Positions 52,085 to 60,075 of a DNA stretch of 64,000 nt are shown here, piece by piece. The stretch is from Pseudomonas brassicacearum (lineage in GTDB: Bacteria > Pseudomonadota > Gammaproteobacteria > Pseudomonadales > Pseudomonadaceae). The notes under the pieces are model-generated. The model saw nothing but the letters and a program-made list of their open reading frames with translations, was not told the DNA's origin and did no database searches. Location: contig NZ_CP045701.2 in assembly GCF_009601685.2 (NCBI RefSeq), positions 3,286,001 through 3,350,000 on the forward strand. The letters are read 5' to 3'. The first letter of the stretch is position 1. The number at the start of each line of letters is the position of its first letter. The position numbers and the translations under genes are program-made.

Positions 52085-52536
52085 AGCCAACTCCCAGCCG
52101 TGTCGCACACGGCATTTCTTATTACGTCGTCATTCCACTCAGTACGGCCTTGCCTTTTTTATGAGCCCTGGTTCTCTGAGTACCTCGTTAGGCAATGGGT
52201 CTCTGATCAGGCCTTTGCGTCCGGATGACGTGCGCCCCCCCTGTTTATCTACGTATCGAATACCCCCCGATGGTTCTTTCGTCCTGTAGTCGTAGCAAGG
52301 GCTGTGCCTAAGTGCGGTGCATCGAGACAAAGCTGGAAAAACTGTCGCGTAACGACCAAAAAGCGAAATTTATTTTCGTTTTTGCGACGAAAGCCTGTCT
52401 GGAGGCTGAAACGTTTATTGCCATTTCCGGCGTCGACGCCACGAACGGGTCGAATCGGTGCAGCCAGGCGGGAAGCCAGCGTCGAATGCCCTGAAAAGGG
52501 GAAATTTATACCCATTCACTGTAGGCACATTTCATC
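52085..52536. other. Intergenic region upstream of the ATP-grasp operon
   Basis: About 450 bp with no convincing gene. It should contain the promoter of the ATP-grasp/alpha-E/transglutaminase operon on the minus strand. It is noticeably less GC-rich around 52340-52440. A 63-codon minus-strand frame (52139-52330) lacks a ribosome site and was not accepted. Confidence 0.5.
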
Positions 52537-52669
52537 TGTGGCGAGGGATTTATCCCCGTTTGGGTTGCGAGCGACCCCAAGCGTCTGCCATATCGCATCC
52601 AACAGACGCACCGAAGCGCACCATCGAAGAGGCGCTTCGCACCTAAACGGGGATAAATCTCTCGCCACA
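52537..52669. repeat. Nested palindrome, family C
   Basis: 25-bp inverted arms (52537-52561 and 52645-52669; tgtggcgagggatttatccc and complement, with one mismatch) flank a 7-bp inner dyad gcgtctg / cagacgc. Same family as 30346-30441. Confidence 0.85.
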
Positions 52670-52760
52670 AGCGTGCATCGATCCTGCACTTGCCTCAGCG
52701 CCTCCAGCCTTCCGTCGCCTCCCTTCGTACAAATCCGACAGCAGCACTTGCACCAACAGT

Positions 52761-52776
52761 ATTATGGTATACCATC
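52761..52776. promoter_or_regulatory. Candidate GntR operator, promoter of the catabolic operon
   Basis: ATGGTATACCAT (52764-52775) is a perfect 12-bp palindrome, extended on the left to ATTATGGTATACC. It lies about 40 bp before the DUF1185 start. TGGTATACCA dyads are typical operators for FCD-type GntR regulators, and such a regulator is encoded at 56774. The decamer ATTATGGTAT recurs in two more promoter regions of this cluster. Confidence 0.7.
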
Positions 52777-52814
52777 ATACGCAAAGACCTATTCATCCAC
52801 CCAGGGAGCAGCTC

Positions 52815-53405
52815 ATGAGTTTCGAAATTCGCAAGATCGTCAGCTATGTCGAAGAAACCTTTATCGAAGGCGGCAAGGCCACCGACAAACCGGTGACCAT
52901 GGTCGGGCTGGCGGTGGTGATGAAAAACCCTTGGCTGGGTCGCGGTTTCGTCGAAGACCTGAAACCGGAAATCCGCGCCAACTGCTCCGACCTCGGCGCG
53001 CTGATGGTCGAGCGTCTGGTAGGCATCATCGGCGGCGCCGAGAAGATCGAAGCTTATGGAAAGGCCGCCGTGGTGGGGGCCGACGGTGAAATCGAGCACG
53101 CTTCCGCCGTGATCCACACCCTGCGCTTCGGCAACCATTACCGCGAAGCGGTCAAGGCCAAGAGCTACCTGAGCTTCACCAACAAGCGCGGCGGCCCTGG
53201 CACCTCGATTCAGATCCCGATGATGCACAAGGACGACGAAGGCCTGCGTTCGCACTACATCACCCTGGAAATGCAAATTGAAGACGCCCCGCGCGCCGAC
53301 GAAATCGTCGTGGTGCTGGGCTGCGCCGATGGCGGTCGCCTGCACCCGCGCATCGGCAACCGCTACATCGACCTGGAAGAACTGGCCGCCGAGAATGCGC
53401 AGTAA
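52815..53405 (+). CDS. DUF1185 'amino acid synthesis' family protein
   Basis: A 196-residue protein of Pfam AA_synth: MSFEIRKIVSYVEETFIEGG, NCSDLGALMVERLVGIIGGA, IEAYGKAAVVGADGEIEH and the Gly/Pro-rich NKRGGPGTSIQIPMMHKDD. A structural-genomics structure of this family showed a Bacillus chorismate mutase-like fold; the reaction is unknown. Start at 52815 follows AGGGAGCAGCTC, with a GntR-type operator just upstream. First gene of a co-directional catabolic operon, so it may act on a pathway intermediate or the initial substrate. Confidence 0.88.
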   Translation: MSFEIRKIVSYVEETFIEGGKATDKPVTMVGLAVVMKNPWLGRGFVEDLKPEIRANCSDLGALMVERLVGIIGGAEKIEAYGKAAVVGADGEIEHASAVIHTLRFGNHYREAVKAKSYLSFTNKRGGPGTSIQIPMMHKDDEGLRSHYITLEMQIEDAPRADEIVVVLGCADGGRLHPRIGNRYIDLEELAAENAQ

Positions 53406-53450
53406 TCCAGCTTGGGCAACCACAATAAAAAAGGCATGCAGGAGCGCTCC

Positions 53451-54284
53451 ATGATTCGGCTCACCGCTGAACTCACCCCGGCCGGCACCAGCTACCTGGC
53501 AACCGGCCAAGGCCAACCCGTGGTCTTGATCCATGGCGTGGGCCTGAACAAAGAAATGTGGGGTGGCCAGGTCGTTGGCCTGGCCACGCAATACCGGGTG
53601 ATTGCCTACGACATGCTCGGCCATGGCGCGAGCCCCCGCCCGCAAAGCGGTACCGCGCTGCTCGGCTACGCCGACCAGTTGCTGGAGTTGCTCGACCATT
53701 TGCAACTGCCCCAGGCGACGGTGATCGGTTTTTCCATGGGCGGGCTGGTAGCCCGTGCGTTTGCCTTGCATTATCCGCTGCGCCTGCAAGGCCTGGTGGT
53801 GCTCAACAGCGTGTTCAACCGCAGCGCCGAACAGCGCGCCGGGGTCATCGCACGCACGGCCCAAGCCGCCGAGCATGGGCCGGACGCCAATGCCGAGGCA
53901 GCGTTGTCGCGCTGGTTCAGCCGTGAATACCAGGCGGCCAATCCGGCGCAAATCGCCGCATTGCGCCAGACCCTGGCGCAGAATGATCCCCAGGGTTACC
54001 TGACCACCTATGAACTGTTCGCCACCCAGGACATGTACCGCGCCGATGACCTGAGCAACATCCAGGTGCCGACACTGATCGCCACCGGTGAACTGGACCC
54101 CGGCTCGACACCGGAAATGGCCCGGCAACTGGCCGAGCGAATTCCCGGCGCCACGGTTGCCGTGCTCGCCGAACAGCGGCATATGATGCCGGTAGAGTCG
54201 CCGCGCCTGGTCAACCAGCTGTTGCTGGAATTTCTCGACACAGCAAACGCCCGACAAAACCAAATAAAGGGGATCGTTGCATGA
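53451..54284 (+). CDS. Alpha/beta-fold hydrolase
   Basis: A 277-residue cytoplasmic hydrolase. The nucleophile elbow is GFSMGG (Ser95), the acid is probably Asp216 in TGELDPGST and the base His244 in EQRHMMPVE; the oxyanion region is LIHGVGLNKEMW. The size and the 'GVGLNKEMW' pattern resemble 3-oxoadipate enol-lactonase (PcaD) and RutD-like hydrolases, which cleave lactones, esters or carbamate-like bonds. The start at 53451 follows GGAGCGCTCC. Its stop overlaps the dehydrogenase start by 4 bp, so the pair is translationally coupled. Confidence 0.9.
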   Translation: MIRLTAELTPAGTSYLATGQGQPVVLIHGVGLNKEMWGGQVVGLATQYRVIAYDMLGHGASPRPQSGTALLGYADQLLELLDHLQLPQATVIGFSMGGLVARAFALHYPLRLQGLVVLNSVFNRSAEQRAGVIARTAQAAEHGPDANAEAALSRWFSREYQAANPAQIAALRQTLAQNDPQGYLTTYELFATQDMYRADDLSNIQVPTLIATGELDPGSTPEMARQLAERIPGATVAVLAEQRHMMPVESPRLVNQLLLEFLDTANARQNQIKGIVA

Positions 54285-55762
54285 CACTCGCACGTTTTTC
54301 GATGTGCATCGGCGGTGAATGGGTCGATGCTCTCTCCGGCAAGACTTTCGAAAGCCTGAACCCGGCACTGGCTCAACCCTGGGCCGAGTTGCCCGACGCC
54401 GACGAAGCCGATGTCGAGCGCGCCGTCCAGGCGGCGCAGAGCGCTTTCGACAGCCCGGCATGGCGCGGGCTGACCGCCACCGCACGCGGCAAATTGCTGC
54501 GTCGCCTCGGTGACCTGATCGCCGAGAACAAAGAACAACTGGCCCAGTTGGAAAGCCGCGACAACGGCAAGCTGATCCGTGAAACCCGCGGTCAGGTCGG
54601 CTACCTGCCGGAGTTCTTCCACTACACCGCCGGCTTGGCCGACAAGCTCGAAGGCGGCACGCTGCCGCTGGACAAGCCGGACCTGTTTGCCTACACCGTG
54701 CACGAAGCCATGGGCGTGGTCGCGGCGATCATTCCCTGGAACAGCCCGCTGTACCTGACGGCGATCAAACTGGCACCAGCCCTCGCGGCAGGCAACACCA
54801 TTGTGATCAAACCGTCCGAGCACGCCTCGGCAACCATTCTCGAGCTGGCTCGCCTCGCCTTGGAAGCGGGCATTCCGCCGGGCGTGGTCAACGTTGTCAC
54901 CGGTTACGGCCCGAGCACCGGCGCCGCCCTCACCCGCCATCCGCTGGTGCGCAAGATCGCCTTCACCGGCGGCGCGGCCACGGCGCGGCATGTGGTGCGC
55001 AGCAGCGCGGAGAACTTCGCCAAGCTGTCGCTGGAACTGGGCGGCAAATCACCGAACATTATCTTTGCCGACGCCGACCTCGACAGCGCGATCAACGGGG
55101 CGATTGCCGGGATCTATGCGGCATCCGGCCAGAGCTGCGTGTCCGGCTCACGCCTGCTGGTGCAGGACGAAATCTACGATGAGTTCGTCTCGCGCCTGGT
55201 CGAACGGGCCCAGCGCATCCGCATCGGCAACCCGCAGGAAGACGCCAGCGAAATGGGCCCCATGGCCACCGCCCAGCAACTGGCCGTGGTCGAAGGCCTG
55301 GTGGCCGACGCCATCGCCGAAGGGGCGCGCCTGCGCCTGGGCGGCAAGCGGCCGCAGAACCTGGGCGAAGGCTGGTTCTATGAACCGACACTGTTCGAAT
55401 GCGACCGCAACTCGATGAAGATCATGCAGGAAGAAGTCTTCGGCCCGGTCGCCTCGGTGATTCGTTTCAAGGACGAAGCCGAGGCCCTGGCGATCGCCAA
55501 CGACTCGCAATTCGGTCTCGCCGCCGGCATCTGGACCCGCGACCTGGGCCGTGCCCATCGCCTGGCCCGGGATGTTCGCTCCGGGATCATCTGGGTCAAC
55601 ACCTACCGTGCGGTGTCGGCCATGGCGCCGATCGGCGGCTTCAAGAACAGCGGCTATGGACGCGAGAGCGGCATCGATTCGGTGCTCGCTTATACCGAAC
55701 TGAAAACGGTGTGGATCAACCTGTCCCAGGCGCCCATGCCTGATCCATTCGTGATGCGCTAG
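54281..55762 (+). CDS. NAD(P)-dependent aldehyde dehydrogenase
   Basis: A 493-residue ALDH-superfamily enzyme that oxidises an aldehyde (or semialdehyde) to an acid. Catalytic Cys286 in ASGQSCVSGSRLL, general base Glu252 in LSLELGGKSPN, Asn153 in IIPWNSPLYL, and the cofactor-binding region VVIKPSEHAS-like TIVIKPSEHASATILEL. Length is standard. The 4-bp overlap with the hydrolase gene suggests sequential steps: ring or amide product to acid, then hydrolysis (order not certain). Aldehyde dehydrogenases of this kind follow flavin-dependent N-heterocycle ring cleavage in trigonelline and pyridine pathways. Confidence 0.93.
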   Translation: MTLARFSMCIGGEWVDALSGKTFESLNPALAQPWAELPDADEADVERAVQAAQSAFDSPAWRGLTATARGKLLRRLGDLIAENKEQLAQLESRDNGKLIRETRGQVGYLPEFFHYTAGLADKLEGGTLPLDKPDLFAYTVHEAMGVVAAIIPWNSPLYLTAIKLAPALAAGNTIVIKPSEHASATILELARLALEAGIPPGVVNVVTGYGPSTGAALTRHPLVRKIAFTGGAATARHVVRSSAENFAKLSLELGGKSPNIIFADADLDSAINGAIAGIYAASGQSCVSGSRLLVQDEIYDEFVSRLVERAQRIRIGNPQEDASEMGPMATAQQLAVVEGLVADAIAEGARLRLGGKRPQNLGEGWFYEPTLFECDRNSMKIMQEEVFGPVASVIRFKDEAEALAIANDSQFGLAAGIWTRDLGRAHRLARDVRSGIIWVNTYRAVSAMAPIGGFKNSGYGRESGIDSVLAYTELKTVWINLSQAPMPDPFVMR

Positions 55763-55775
55763 GAGTCTTGAGAAA

Positions 55776-56261
55776 ATGATCGAACCCGGCATCTACAAAG
55801 AAGTCATGAGCTCCTTCCCGTCTGGCGTCACGGTGGTCACTACCCTGGACCCGGACGGCAATATCGTCGGCATCACCGCCAGCGCGTTCAGCGCGCTGTC
55901 GATCGACCCGGCGCTGGTACTGTTCTGCCCCAACTACGCCTCTGACACCTACCCGGTCCTGCGCGACAGCAAGCAGTTCGCGATCCACTTGCTGTCCGCC
56001 GACCAGACCGCCGAAGCCTATGCCTTTGCCGGTAAGGGCAAGGACAAGGCCAAGGGCATCGATTGGCACCTGAGCGACCTGGGCAATCCATTGCTGGGCA
56101 AAGCCACGGCGATCATCGAATGCGAACTGTGGCGCGAATACGATGGCGGCGACCACGCGATCATCGTCGGCGCAGTGAGGAACCTGATCCTGCCCGAACA
56201 GCCGGTGACGCCGATGATCTACCACAAAGGCAAGCTGGGCCCGCTGCCCGCGCTGGCCTGA
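55776..56261 (+). CDS. Flavin reductase (HpaC/RutF-like)
   Basis: A 161-residue FMN/FAD reductase that supplies reduced flavin to a partner monooxygenase. The N-terminus MSSFPSGVTVVTTLDPDG is the hallmark FPSGVTVVT of the family, followed by GITASAFSALSIDPALVLFC and FAIHLLSADQTAEAYAFAG. The C-terminal G-D-H-A-I-I-V-G block is present. Its partner oxygenase is not in the window, which implies it lies to the right. Starts 13 bp after the aldehyde dehydrogenase gene. Confidence 0.92.
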   Translation: MIEPGIYKEVMSSFPSGVTVVTTLDPDGNIVGITASAFSALSIDPALVLFCPNYASDTYPVLRDSKQFAIHLLSADQTAEAYAFAGKGKDKAKGIDWHLSDLGNPLLGKATAIIECELWREYDGGDHAIIVGAVRNLILPEQPVTPMIYHKGKLGPLPALA

Positions 56262-56308
56262 TGGTTCTACACATCCCCACAGGTTCATCACTTTTTCAGG
56301 GAGCCCGC

Positions 56309-56713
56309 ATGAGCAACGAAAAGTACGAACAAGGCCTGAAGATCCGCACCCAGGTGCTGGGCCAGGACTACGTCAAGCGCTCCATCGAGAACGCCGACGA
56401 TTTCACCCGGCCACTGCAGGAAATGGTCACCGAATATTGCTGGGGCCATGTCTGGGGTCGCGAGGGTTTATCGCTCAAGGAGCGCAGCATGATCAACCTG
56501 GCAATGATCTCGGCGCTCAATCGCCCGCACGAACTCAAGCTGCATGTACGCGGCGCCTTGCGTAACGGCCTGAGTCGTGAGCAAATACGCGAAATTCTGC
56601 TTCAGGTCGGTATCTATTGCGGCGTCCCCGCTGCCGTGGACAGTTTCCGGCTTGCCCGTGAAGCCTTCGCCGAAGCCGATGCCGAGGCCTCCAGTCAACC
56701 CTCGGCTGTTTGA
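56309..56713 (+). CDS. Carboxymuconolactone decarboxylase-family protein
   Basis: A 134-residue CMD/AhpD-fold protein similar to PcaC: MSNEKYEQGLKIRTQVLGQD, DFTRPLQEMVTEYCWGHVWG, SLKERSMINLAMISALNRPH and ILLQVGIYCGVPAAVDSFRL. It lacks the paired CxxC of AhpD peroxidases, so it is more likely a decarboxylase/lactone-isomerase type enzyme than an antioxidant. The ATG at 56309 follows CAGGGAGCCCGC; the open frame extends 82 codons upstream through the flavin reductase gene and is not coding. Probably a step in the same pathway. Confidence 0.9.
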   Translation: MSNEKYEQGLKIRTQVLGQDYVKRSIENADDFTRPLQEMVTEYCWGHVWGREGLSLKERSMINLAMISALNRPHELKLHVRGALRNGLSREQIREILLQVGIYCGVPAAVDSFRLAREAFAEADAEASSQPSAV

Positions 56714-56773
56714 TCTGAACGTGCACGGATGTTGCCCGTTTGGCATGGACAGCCATATTACAGAGCGGACCCC

Positions 56774-57526
56774 ATGAAACGCCTGCCACTCGACGACAGC
56801 TTCAAGGTCAATCGCAACCCCGTTACCCTGCGCGAAATCGTGCTGGATAAACTGCGAAGCGCCATCATGAACTTCCAGCTTCTGCCGGGCGATCGCCTGG
56901 TCGAACGCGATCTGTGCGATCGCCTGGGTGTGAGCCGCACGTCGGTACGCGAAGCGCTGCGCCACCTAGAATCCGAAGGCCTGGTGGAGTTTGCCGATGC
57001 CAAGGGGCCGCGGGTCGCCATTATCACCTTGGCCGACGCCGTCGACATCTATGAGCTGCGTTGTGTGCTCGAAGGCTTGATCGTCCAGTTGTTCACCCTG
57101 CGGGCCAAGGCCAAGGACATCAAGGCCCTGGAAAAAGCCCTCGCGGAAAACCGCAAGGCCCTCAAAGAAGGCGAACTGCAACAGGTCATCGATTCGGTGC
57201 AAGGCTTCTACGACGTATTGCTCGAAGGCTCCGGCAACCATGTCGCCGCCACCCAGTTGCGCCAGTTGCAGGCGCGCATCAGTTATTTGCGGGCGACCTC
57301 GGTGTCCCAGGAAAACCGCCGCGGCGACAGCAACCAGGAAATGGAACGCATGGTCGAGGCGATCAAGAGTGGCGACCCCCTGGCGGCCCACCAGGCCTGC
57401 GTCGACCACGTGCGCGCCGCCGCCAAGGTCGCCCTGGAATACCTCAAGCGCCAACAGGAAGAGACCGGTGAAATCCCCGAGATCATCCCGCCCATCGCCC
57501 TCAAAGAACCGCGCATAGGTCGCTAG
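56774..57526 (+). CDS. GntR-family (FCD/FadR-type) transcriptional regulator
   Basis: A 250-residue regulator. Winged HTH at about 15-80 (VTLREIVLDKLRSAIMNFQL, LCDRLGVSRTSVREALRHLE, SEGLVEF) and an all-helical FCD effector domain at about 88-230 (DIYELRCVLEGLIVQLFTL). It lies in the middle of the cluster and is the obvious candidate to bind the three ATTATGGTAT-containing dyads at 52761, 58650 and 59937. The start at 56774 has only a weak ribosome site. The inducer is presumably a pathway substrate. The NUDIX gene starts 2 bp after its stop. Confidence 0.9.
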   Translation: MKRLPLDDSFKVNRNPVTLREIVLDKLRSAIMNFQLLPGDRLVERDLCDRLGVSRTSVREALRHLESEGLVEFADAKGPRVAIITLADAVDIYELRCVLEGLIVQLFTLRAKAKDIKALEKALAENRKALKEGELQQVIDSVQGFYDVLLEGSGNHVAATQLRQLQARISYLRATSVSQENRRGDSNQEMERMVEAIKSGDPLAAHQACVDHVRAAAKVALEYLKRQQEETGEIPEIIPPIALKEPRIGR

Positions 57527-57528
57527 CC

Positions 57529-58092
57529 ATGTTCAGCCCGAGCTTTTGTCCAAAGTGCGGCGGCAGTGACCTGGGTCATCGCCTGCCAACGGGCGATACC
57601 CATGAGCGACTGATGTGTGGCGGTTGCGGCTACATCCACTACGTCAACCCGAAGATCATTGCCGGCTGCATCATCGAGCAGGACGGCAAGTACCTGCTGT
57701 GCCAGCGCGCCATCCCACCGCGCCCGGGCACCTGGACACTGCCGGCCGGCTTCATGGAAGGCGGCGAGACAACCGAACAGGCGGCGCTGCGCGAGGTCTG
57801 GGAAGAAACCGGCGCACGCGCTGAAATCGTTTCGCCCTACTCGATCTTCAGCGTGCCGAAGATCAGCGAGGTGTACATCATCTTCCGCGCCATCGCGCTG
57901 GAGATCACCGGCCAGTTCGGCCCGGAAACCCTCGCCTGCCAGTTCTTCGCCCCCGAAGACATTCCCTGGGACAGCATCTACTACCCGGCCATCCGGCAGA
58001 TCCTCGAACGTTATATCGAGGAACGCCAGGCCGGGGTCTATGGCATCTACATGGGTAACGACGACAGCGGCAAGATTCACTTCATCCGCTGA
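57529..58092 (+). CDS. NUDIX hydrolase with N-terminal zinc ribbon
   Basis: A 187-residue protein with a Cys4 zinc finger (FCPKCGGSD and LMCGGCGYIHY) and a NUDIX box (GFMEGGETTEQAALREVWEE then TGARAE), all signature residues intact. Related to zinc-ribbon ADP-ribose/FAD pyrophosphatase-like proteins (Nudix_N_2). Because it is coupled to the GntR gene and close to flavin reductase and RibBA, a role in flavin nucleotide turnover (for example FAD to FMN) is an inference worth noting. Starts 2 bp after the regulator stop. Confidence 0.9.
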   Translation: MFSPSFCPKCGGSDLGHRLPTGDTHERLMCGGCGYIHYVNPKIIAGCIIEQDGKYLLCQRAIPPRPGTWTLPAGFMEGGETTEQAALREVWEETGARAEIVSPYSIFSVPKISEVYIIFRAIALEITGQFGPETLACQFFAPEDIPWDSIYYPAIRQILERYIEERQAGVYGIYMGNDDSGKIHFIR

Positions 58093-58096
58093 CGAC

Positions 58097-58334
58097 CTGT
58101 AGGTAGGAGCTGCCGAAGGCTGCGATCTTTTGATCTTGATCTTGATTTTGATCTTGATTTTGATCTTGATCTTTCGCTTGAGACTCAACTGTCAGGGACA
58201 AGATCGCAGCCTCGTTGCACTCGACAGCTCCTACACAGCTCCTACACAGCTCTTGCGCAGCTCTTGCGCAGCTCTTACGCAGCTCTTACGCAGCTCCTAC
58301 GAAGCTCTTACGAAGCTCTTGCGCAGCTCTTACA
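58097..58334. repeat. Compound repeat: family A palindrome, GATCTT microsatellite and ten 11-mers
   Basis: The palindrome arms (gctgccgaaggctgcgatct and agatcgcagcctcgttgcac) enclose an irregular gatctt/gatttt run (58128-58170). After the right arm, ten copies of an 11-mer (cagctcctaca to cagctcttacg) run with exact period from 58225 to 58334. The last copy overlaps the stop codon of the DUF1330 gene. Confidence 0.92.
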
Positions 58335-58626
58335 GTGGTGCCACGCCCTCGACAATGATCACCTCGGCCCGGGCCACGCCTTCGCGATGGCGCTTGGCCT
58401 CCTGATACTGCGCCGAGTGATAGCAGGCCAGCGCCTGTTCGTAAGAGTCGAATTCGATCACCACGCTGCGCTGCGGCGTGGCCCTGCCCTCCATCGCTTC
58501 GCTGCGCCCGCCGCGGGCCAGCATCCGACCGCCATACAAGGCAAACGCCGCCGGCGCTCGCTGGGTGTATTGGCTGTATTGATCGGGGTCGGTGACATCC
58601 ACATGAGCAATCCAGTACGCCTTCAT
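58330..58626 (-). CDS. DUF1330 family protein
   Basis: A 98-residue ferredoxin-like (dimeric alpha/beta barrel) protein: KAYWIAHVDVTDPDQYSQYT, GRMLARGGRSEAMEGRATPQ, VVIEFDSYEQALACYHSAQY. The family is small and cytoplasmic, often linked to catabolic operons, and may bind or isomerise a small substrate. Start at 58626 follows GAGAGGTCACT. It is divergent from ribBA, and both share a region with a GntR-type operator, so it is probably in the same regulon. Its stop codon lies inside the 11-bp tandem array. Confidence 0.88.
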   Translation of the reverse strand: MKAYWIAHVDVTDPDQYSQYTQRAPAAFALYGGRMLARGGRSEAMEGRATPQRSVVIEFDSYEQALACYHSAQYQEAKRHREGVARAEVIIVEGVAPL

Positions 58627-58649
58627 AGTGACCTCTCGGTTTGTTTTGT

Positions 58650-58665
58650 ATTATGGTATACCACA
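58650..58665. promoter_or_regulatory. Candidate GntR operator between DUF1330 and ribBA genes
   Basis: ATTATGGTATACCAC contains the perfect decamer palindrome TGGTATACCA (58654-58663) in the 81-bp divergent promoter region. It shares ATTATGGTATACCA with the site at 52761. Confidence 0.7.
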
Positions 58666-58707
58666 ACATCCTTCCAGCAAGCCCCATCAAAACAAAGAGA
58701 GCCCGAC

Positions 58708-59817
58708 ATGGCCTTTAACAGCATTCAGGAAATCATCGAAGACTACCGCCTGGGCAAGATGGTGTTGCTGGTGGATGACGAAGATCGGGAAAACGAAGGC
58801 GACCTGCTGCTGGCCGCCGACTGTTGCAACGCCCAGGCCATCAGCTTCATGGCCCGCGAAGCGCGCGGGTTGATTTGCCTGACCCTGACCGACGAACACT
58901 GCCAGCGCCTGGGCCTTGAGCAAATGGTGCCGAGTAACGGCAGTGTGTTCAGCACTGCGTTCACCGTCTCCATCGAGGCCGCCACGGGCGTGACCACCGG
59001 TATTTGCGCTGCCGACCGGGCACGCACTGTCGCCGCCGCCGTGGCCGCCGATGCGGGGCCCAGCGATATCGTGCAGCCGGGGCATATCTTCCCGCTGCGG
59101 GCCAAGGAAGGCGGTGTATTGACCCGCGCCGGGCACACCGAAGCCGGTTGCGACCTGGCGCGCCTGGCAGGTTTCACACCGGCATCGGTGATCGTCGAAG
59201 TGATGAACGATGACGGCACCATGGCCCGCCGGCCGGACCTGGAGGTTTTCGCCCGCAAGCACGGGATCAAGATCGGCACCATCGCCGACCTGATCCACTA
59301 CCGCCTGAGCACCGAGCACACCGTGGTGCGCATCGGTGAACGGGAACTGCCTACAGTGCATGGCACCTTCCGTTTGTTCACCTTTGAAGATCGCATCGAA
59401 GGTGGCGTGCACATGGCGATGGTGATGGGCGACATTCGCCGGGATGAGCCTACGCTGGCGCGGGTGCACGTGATCGACCCGCTGCGGGACCTGGTGGGCG
59501 CCGAATACAACGGCCCTTCCAATTGGACGCTATGGGCGGCCCTGCAGCGAGTAGCCGAAGAAGGTCGTGGCGTGGTGGTCGTGCTGGCCAACCACGAATC
59601 GTCCCAGGCGCTGCTCGAGCGAGTGCCGCAACTGACCCAGCCGCCACGACAGTTCAGCCGGTCGCAATCGCGCATCTATTCTGAAGTAGGCACCGGGGCG
59701 CAGATTCTGCAGGACCTGGGCGTCGGCAAATTGCGCCACCTGGGACCACCGCTCAAGTACGCGGGGTTAACGGGGTATGACTTGGAGGTGATAGAGAGCA
59801 TTCCCTTCACCGGATAA
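58708..59817 (+). CDS. RibBA-type 3,4-dihydroxy-2-butanone-4-phosphate synthase with degenerate GTP cyclohydrolase II domain
   Basis: A 369-residue protein. Residues 1-200 are RibB, making the four-carbon precursor of riboflavin: VLLVDDEDRENEGDLLLAAD, SNGSVFSTAFTVSIEA, LTRAGHTEAGCDLARLAG. Residues 205-369 align with GTP cyclohydrolase II but lack the zinc Cys triad and the RNIG region (the usual VHSECLTGD appears as VHVIDPLRD), so only the RibB activity is expected. Such half-degenerate RibBA proteins are normal in pseudomonads. The start at 58708 follows AAGAGAGCC; no FMN riboswitch is seen upstream, and a GntR-type operator is there instead. It probably boosts flavin supply for the flavin-dependent pathway. 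Confidence 0.9.
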   Translation: MAFNSIQEIIEDYRLGKMVLLVDDEDRENEGDLLLAADCCNAQAISFMAREARGLICLTLTDEHCQRLGLEQMVPSNGSVFSTAFTVSIEAATGVTTGICAADRARTVAAAVAADAGPSDIVQPGHIFPLRAKEGGVLTRAGHTEAGCDLARLAGFTPASVIVEVMNDDGTMARRPDLEVFARKHGIKIGTIADLIHYRLSTEHTVVRIGERELPTVHGTFRLFTFEDRIEGGVHMAMVMGDIRRDEPTLARVHVIDPLRDLVGAEYNGPSNWTLWAALQRVAEEGRGVVVVLANHESSQALLERVPQLTQPPRQFSRSQSRIYSEVGTGAQILQDLGVGKLRHLGPPLKYAGLTGYDLEVIESIPFTG

Positions 59818-59825
59818 CAGAAAAA

Positions 59826-59853
59826 CCTGTGGGAGCGAGCAAGCCCGCTCCAA
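59826..59853. repeat. Partial REP unit, family B
   Basis: A degenerate inverted REP (tgtgggagcgagcaagcccg followed by ctcc) just after the RibBA gene. Confidence 0.55.
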
Positions 59854-59932
59854 CGGGTTCGACCCAGCAATGACAGGGAAAAATCTGCCCTCGGACAGAT
59901 AGCCGGTACGGCAAAATGCTTGCAGAAAGTTT

Positions 59933-59957
59933 GGAATACCATAATATGATATTCCAT
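59933..59957. promoter_or_regulatory. Candidate GntR operator upstream of the ABC transporter operon
   Basis: TGGAATA and TATTCCA (59933-59939 and 59951-59957) form a 7-bp dyad. Between them, ATACCATAAT at 59937-59946 is the exact complement of ATTATGGTAT found at the other two sites. It lies about 120 bp before the binding-protein gene. Confidence 0.5.
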
Positions 59958-60075
59958 AGACCGAGCGTTCCAGCCAACCCTTGGCACGGTCGCCCGCAAG
60001 GCCAGTAGGACCAATGCTCCCGATAAGTGGGCGAACAGAAGCCCATTCAATAAACACAACAATGAGGGCGTGAAA

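Noticed and set aside
52139..52330. 63-codon minus-strand frame upstream of the ATP-grasp gene
   Set aside because: No ribosome site before its ATG and no recognisable sequence features.
52695..54485. 596-codon minus-strand frame over the DUF1185 and hydrolase genes
   Set aside because: Spans two genes with intact motifs and good ribosome sites on the other strand.
57523..58188. Minus-strand frame starting with Lys-Ile repeats
   Set aside because: Produced by the GATCTT microsatellite and antisense to the zinc-ribbon NUDIX gene.
58627..58707. FMN riboswitch upstream of the RibBA gene
   Set aside because: The 81-bp divergent region is too short and lacks the conserved FMN aptamer segments; it holds a TGGTATACCA palindrome instead.
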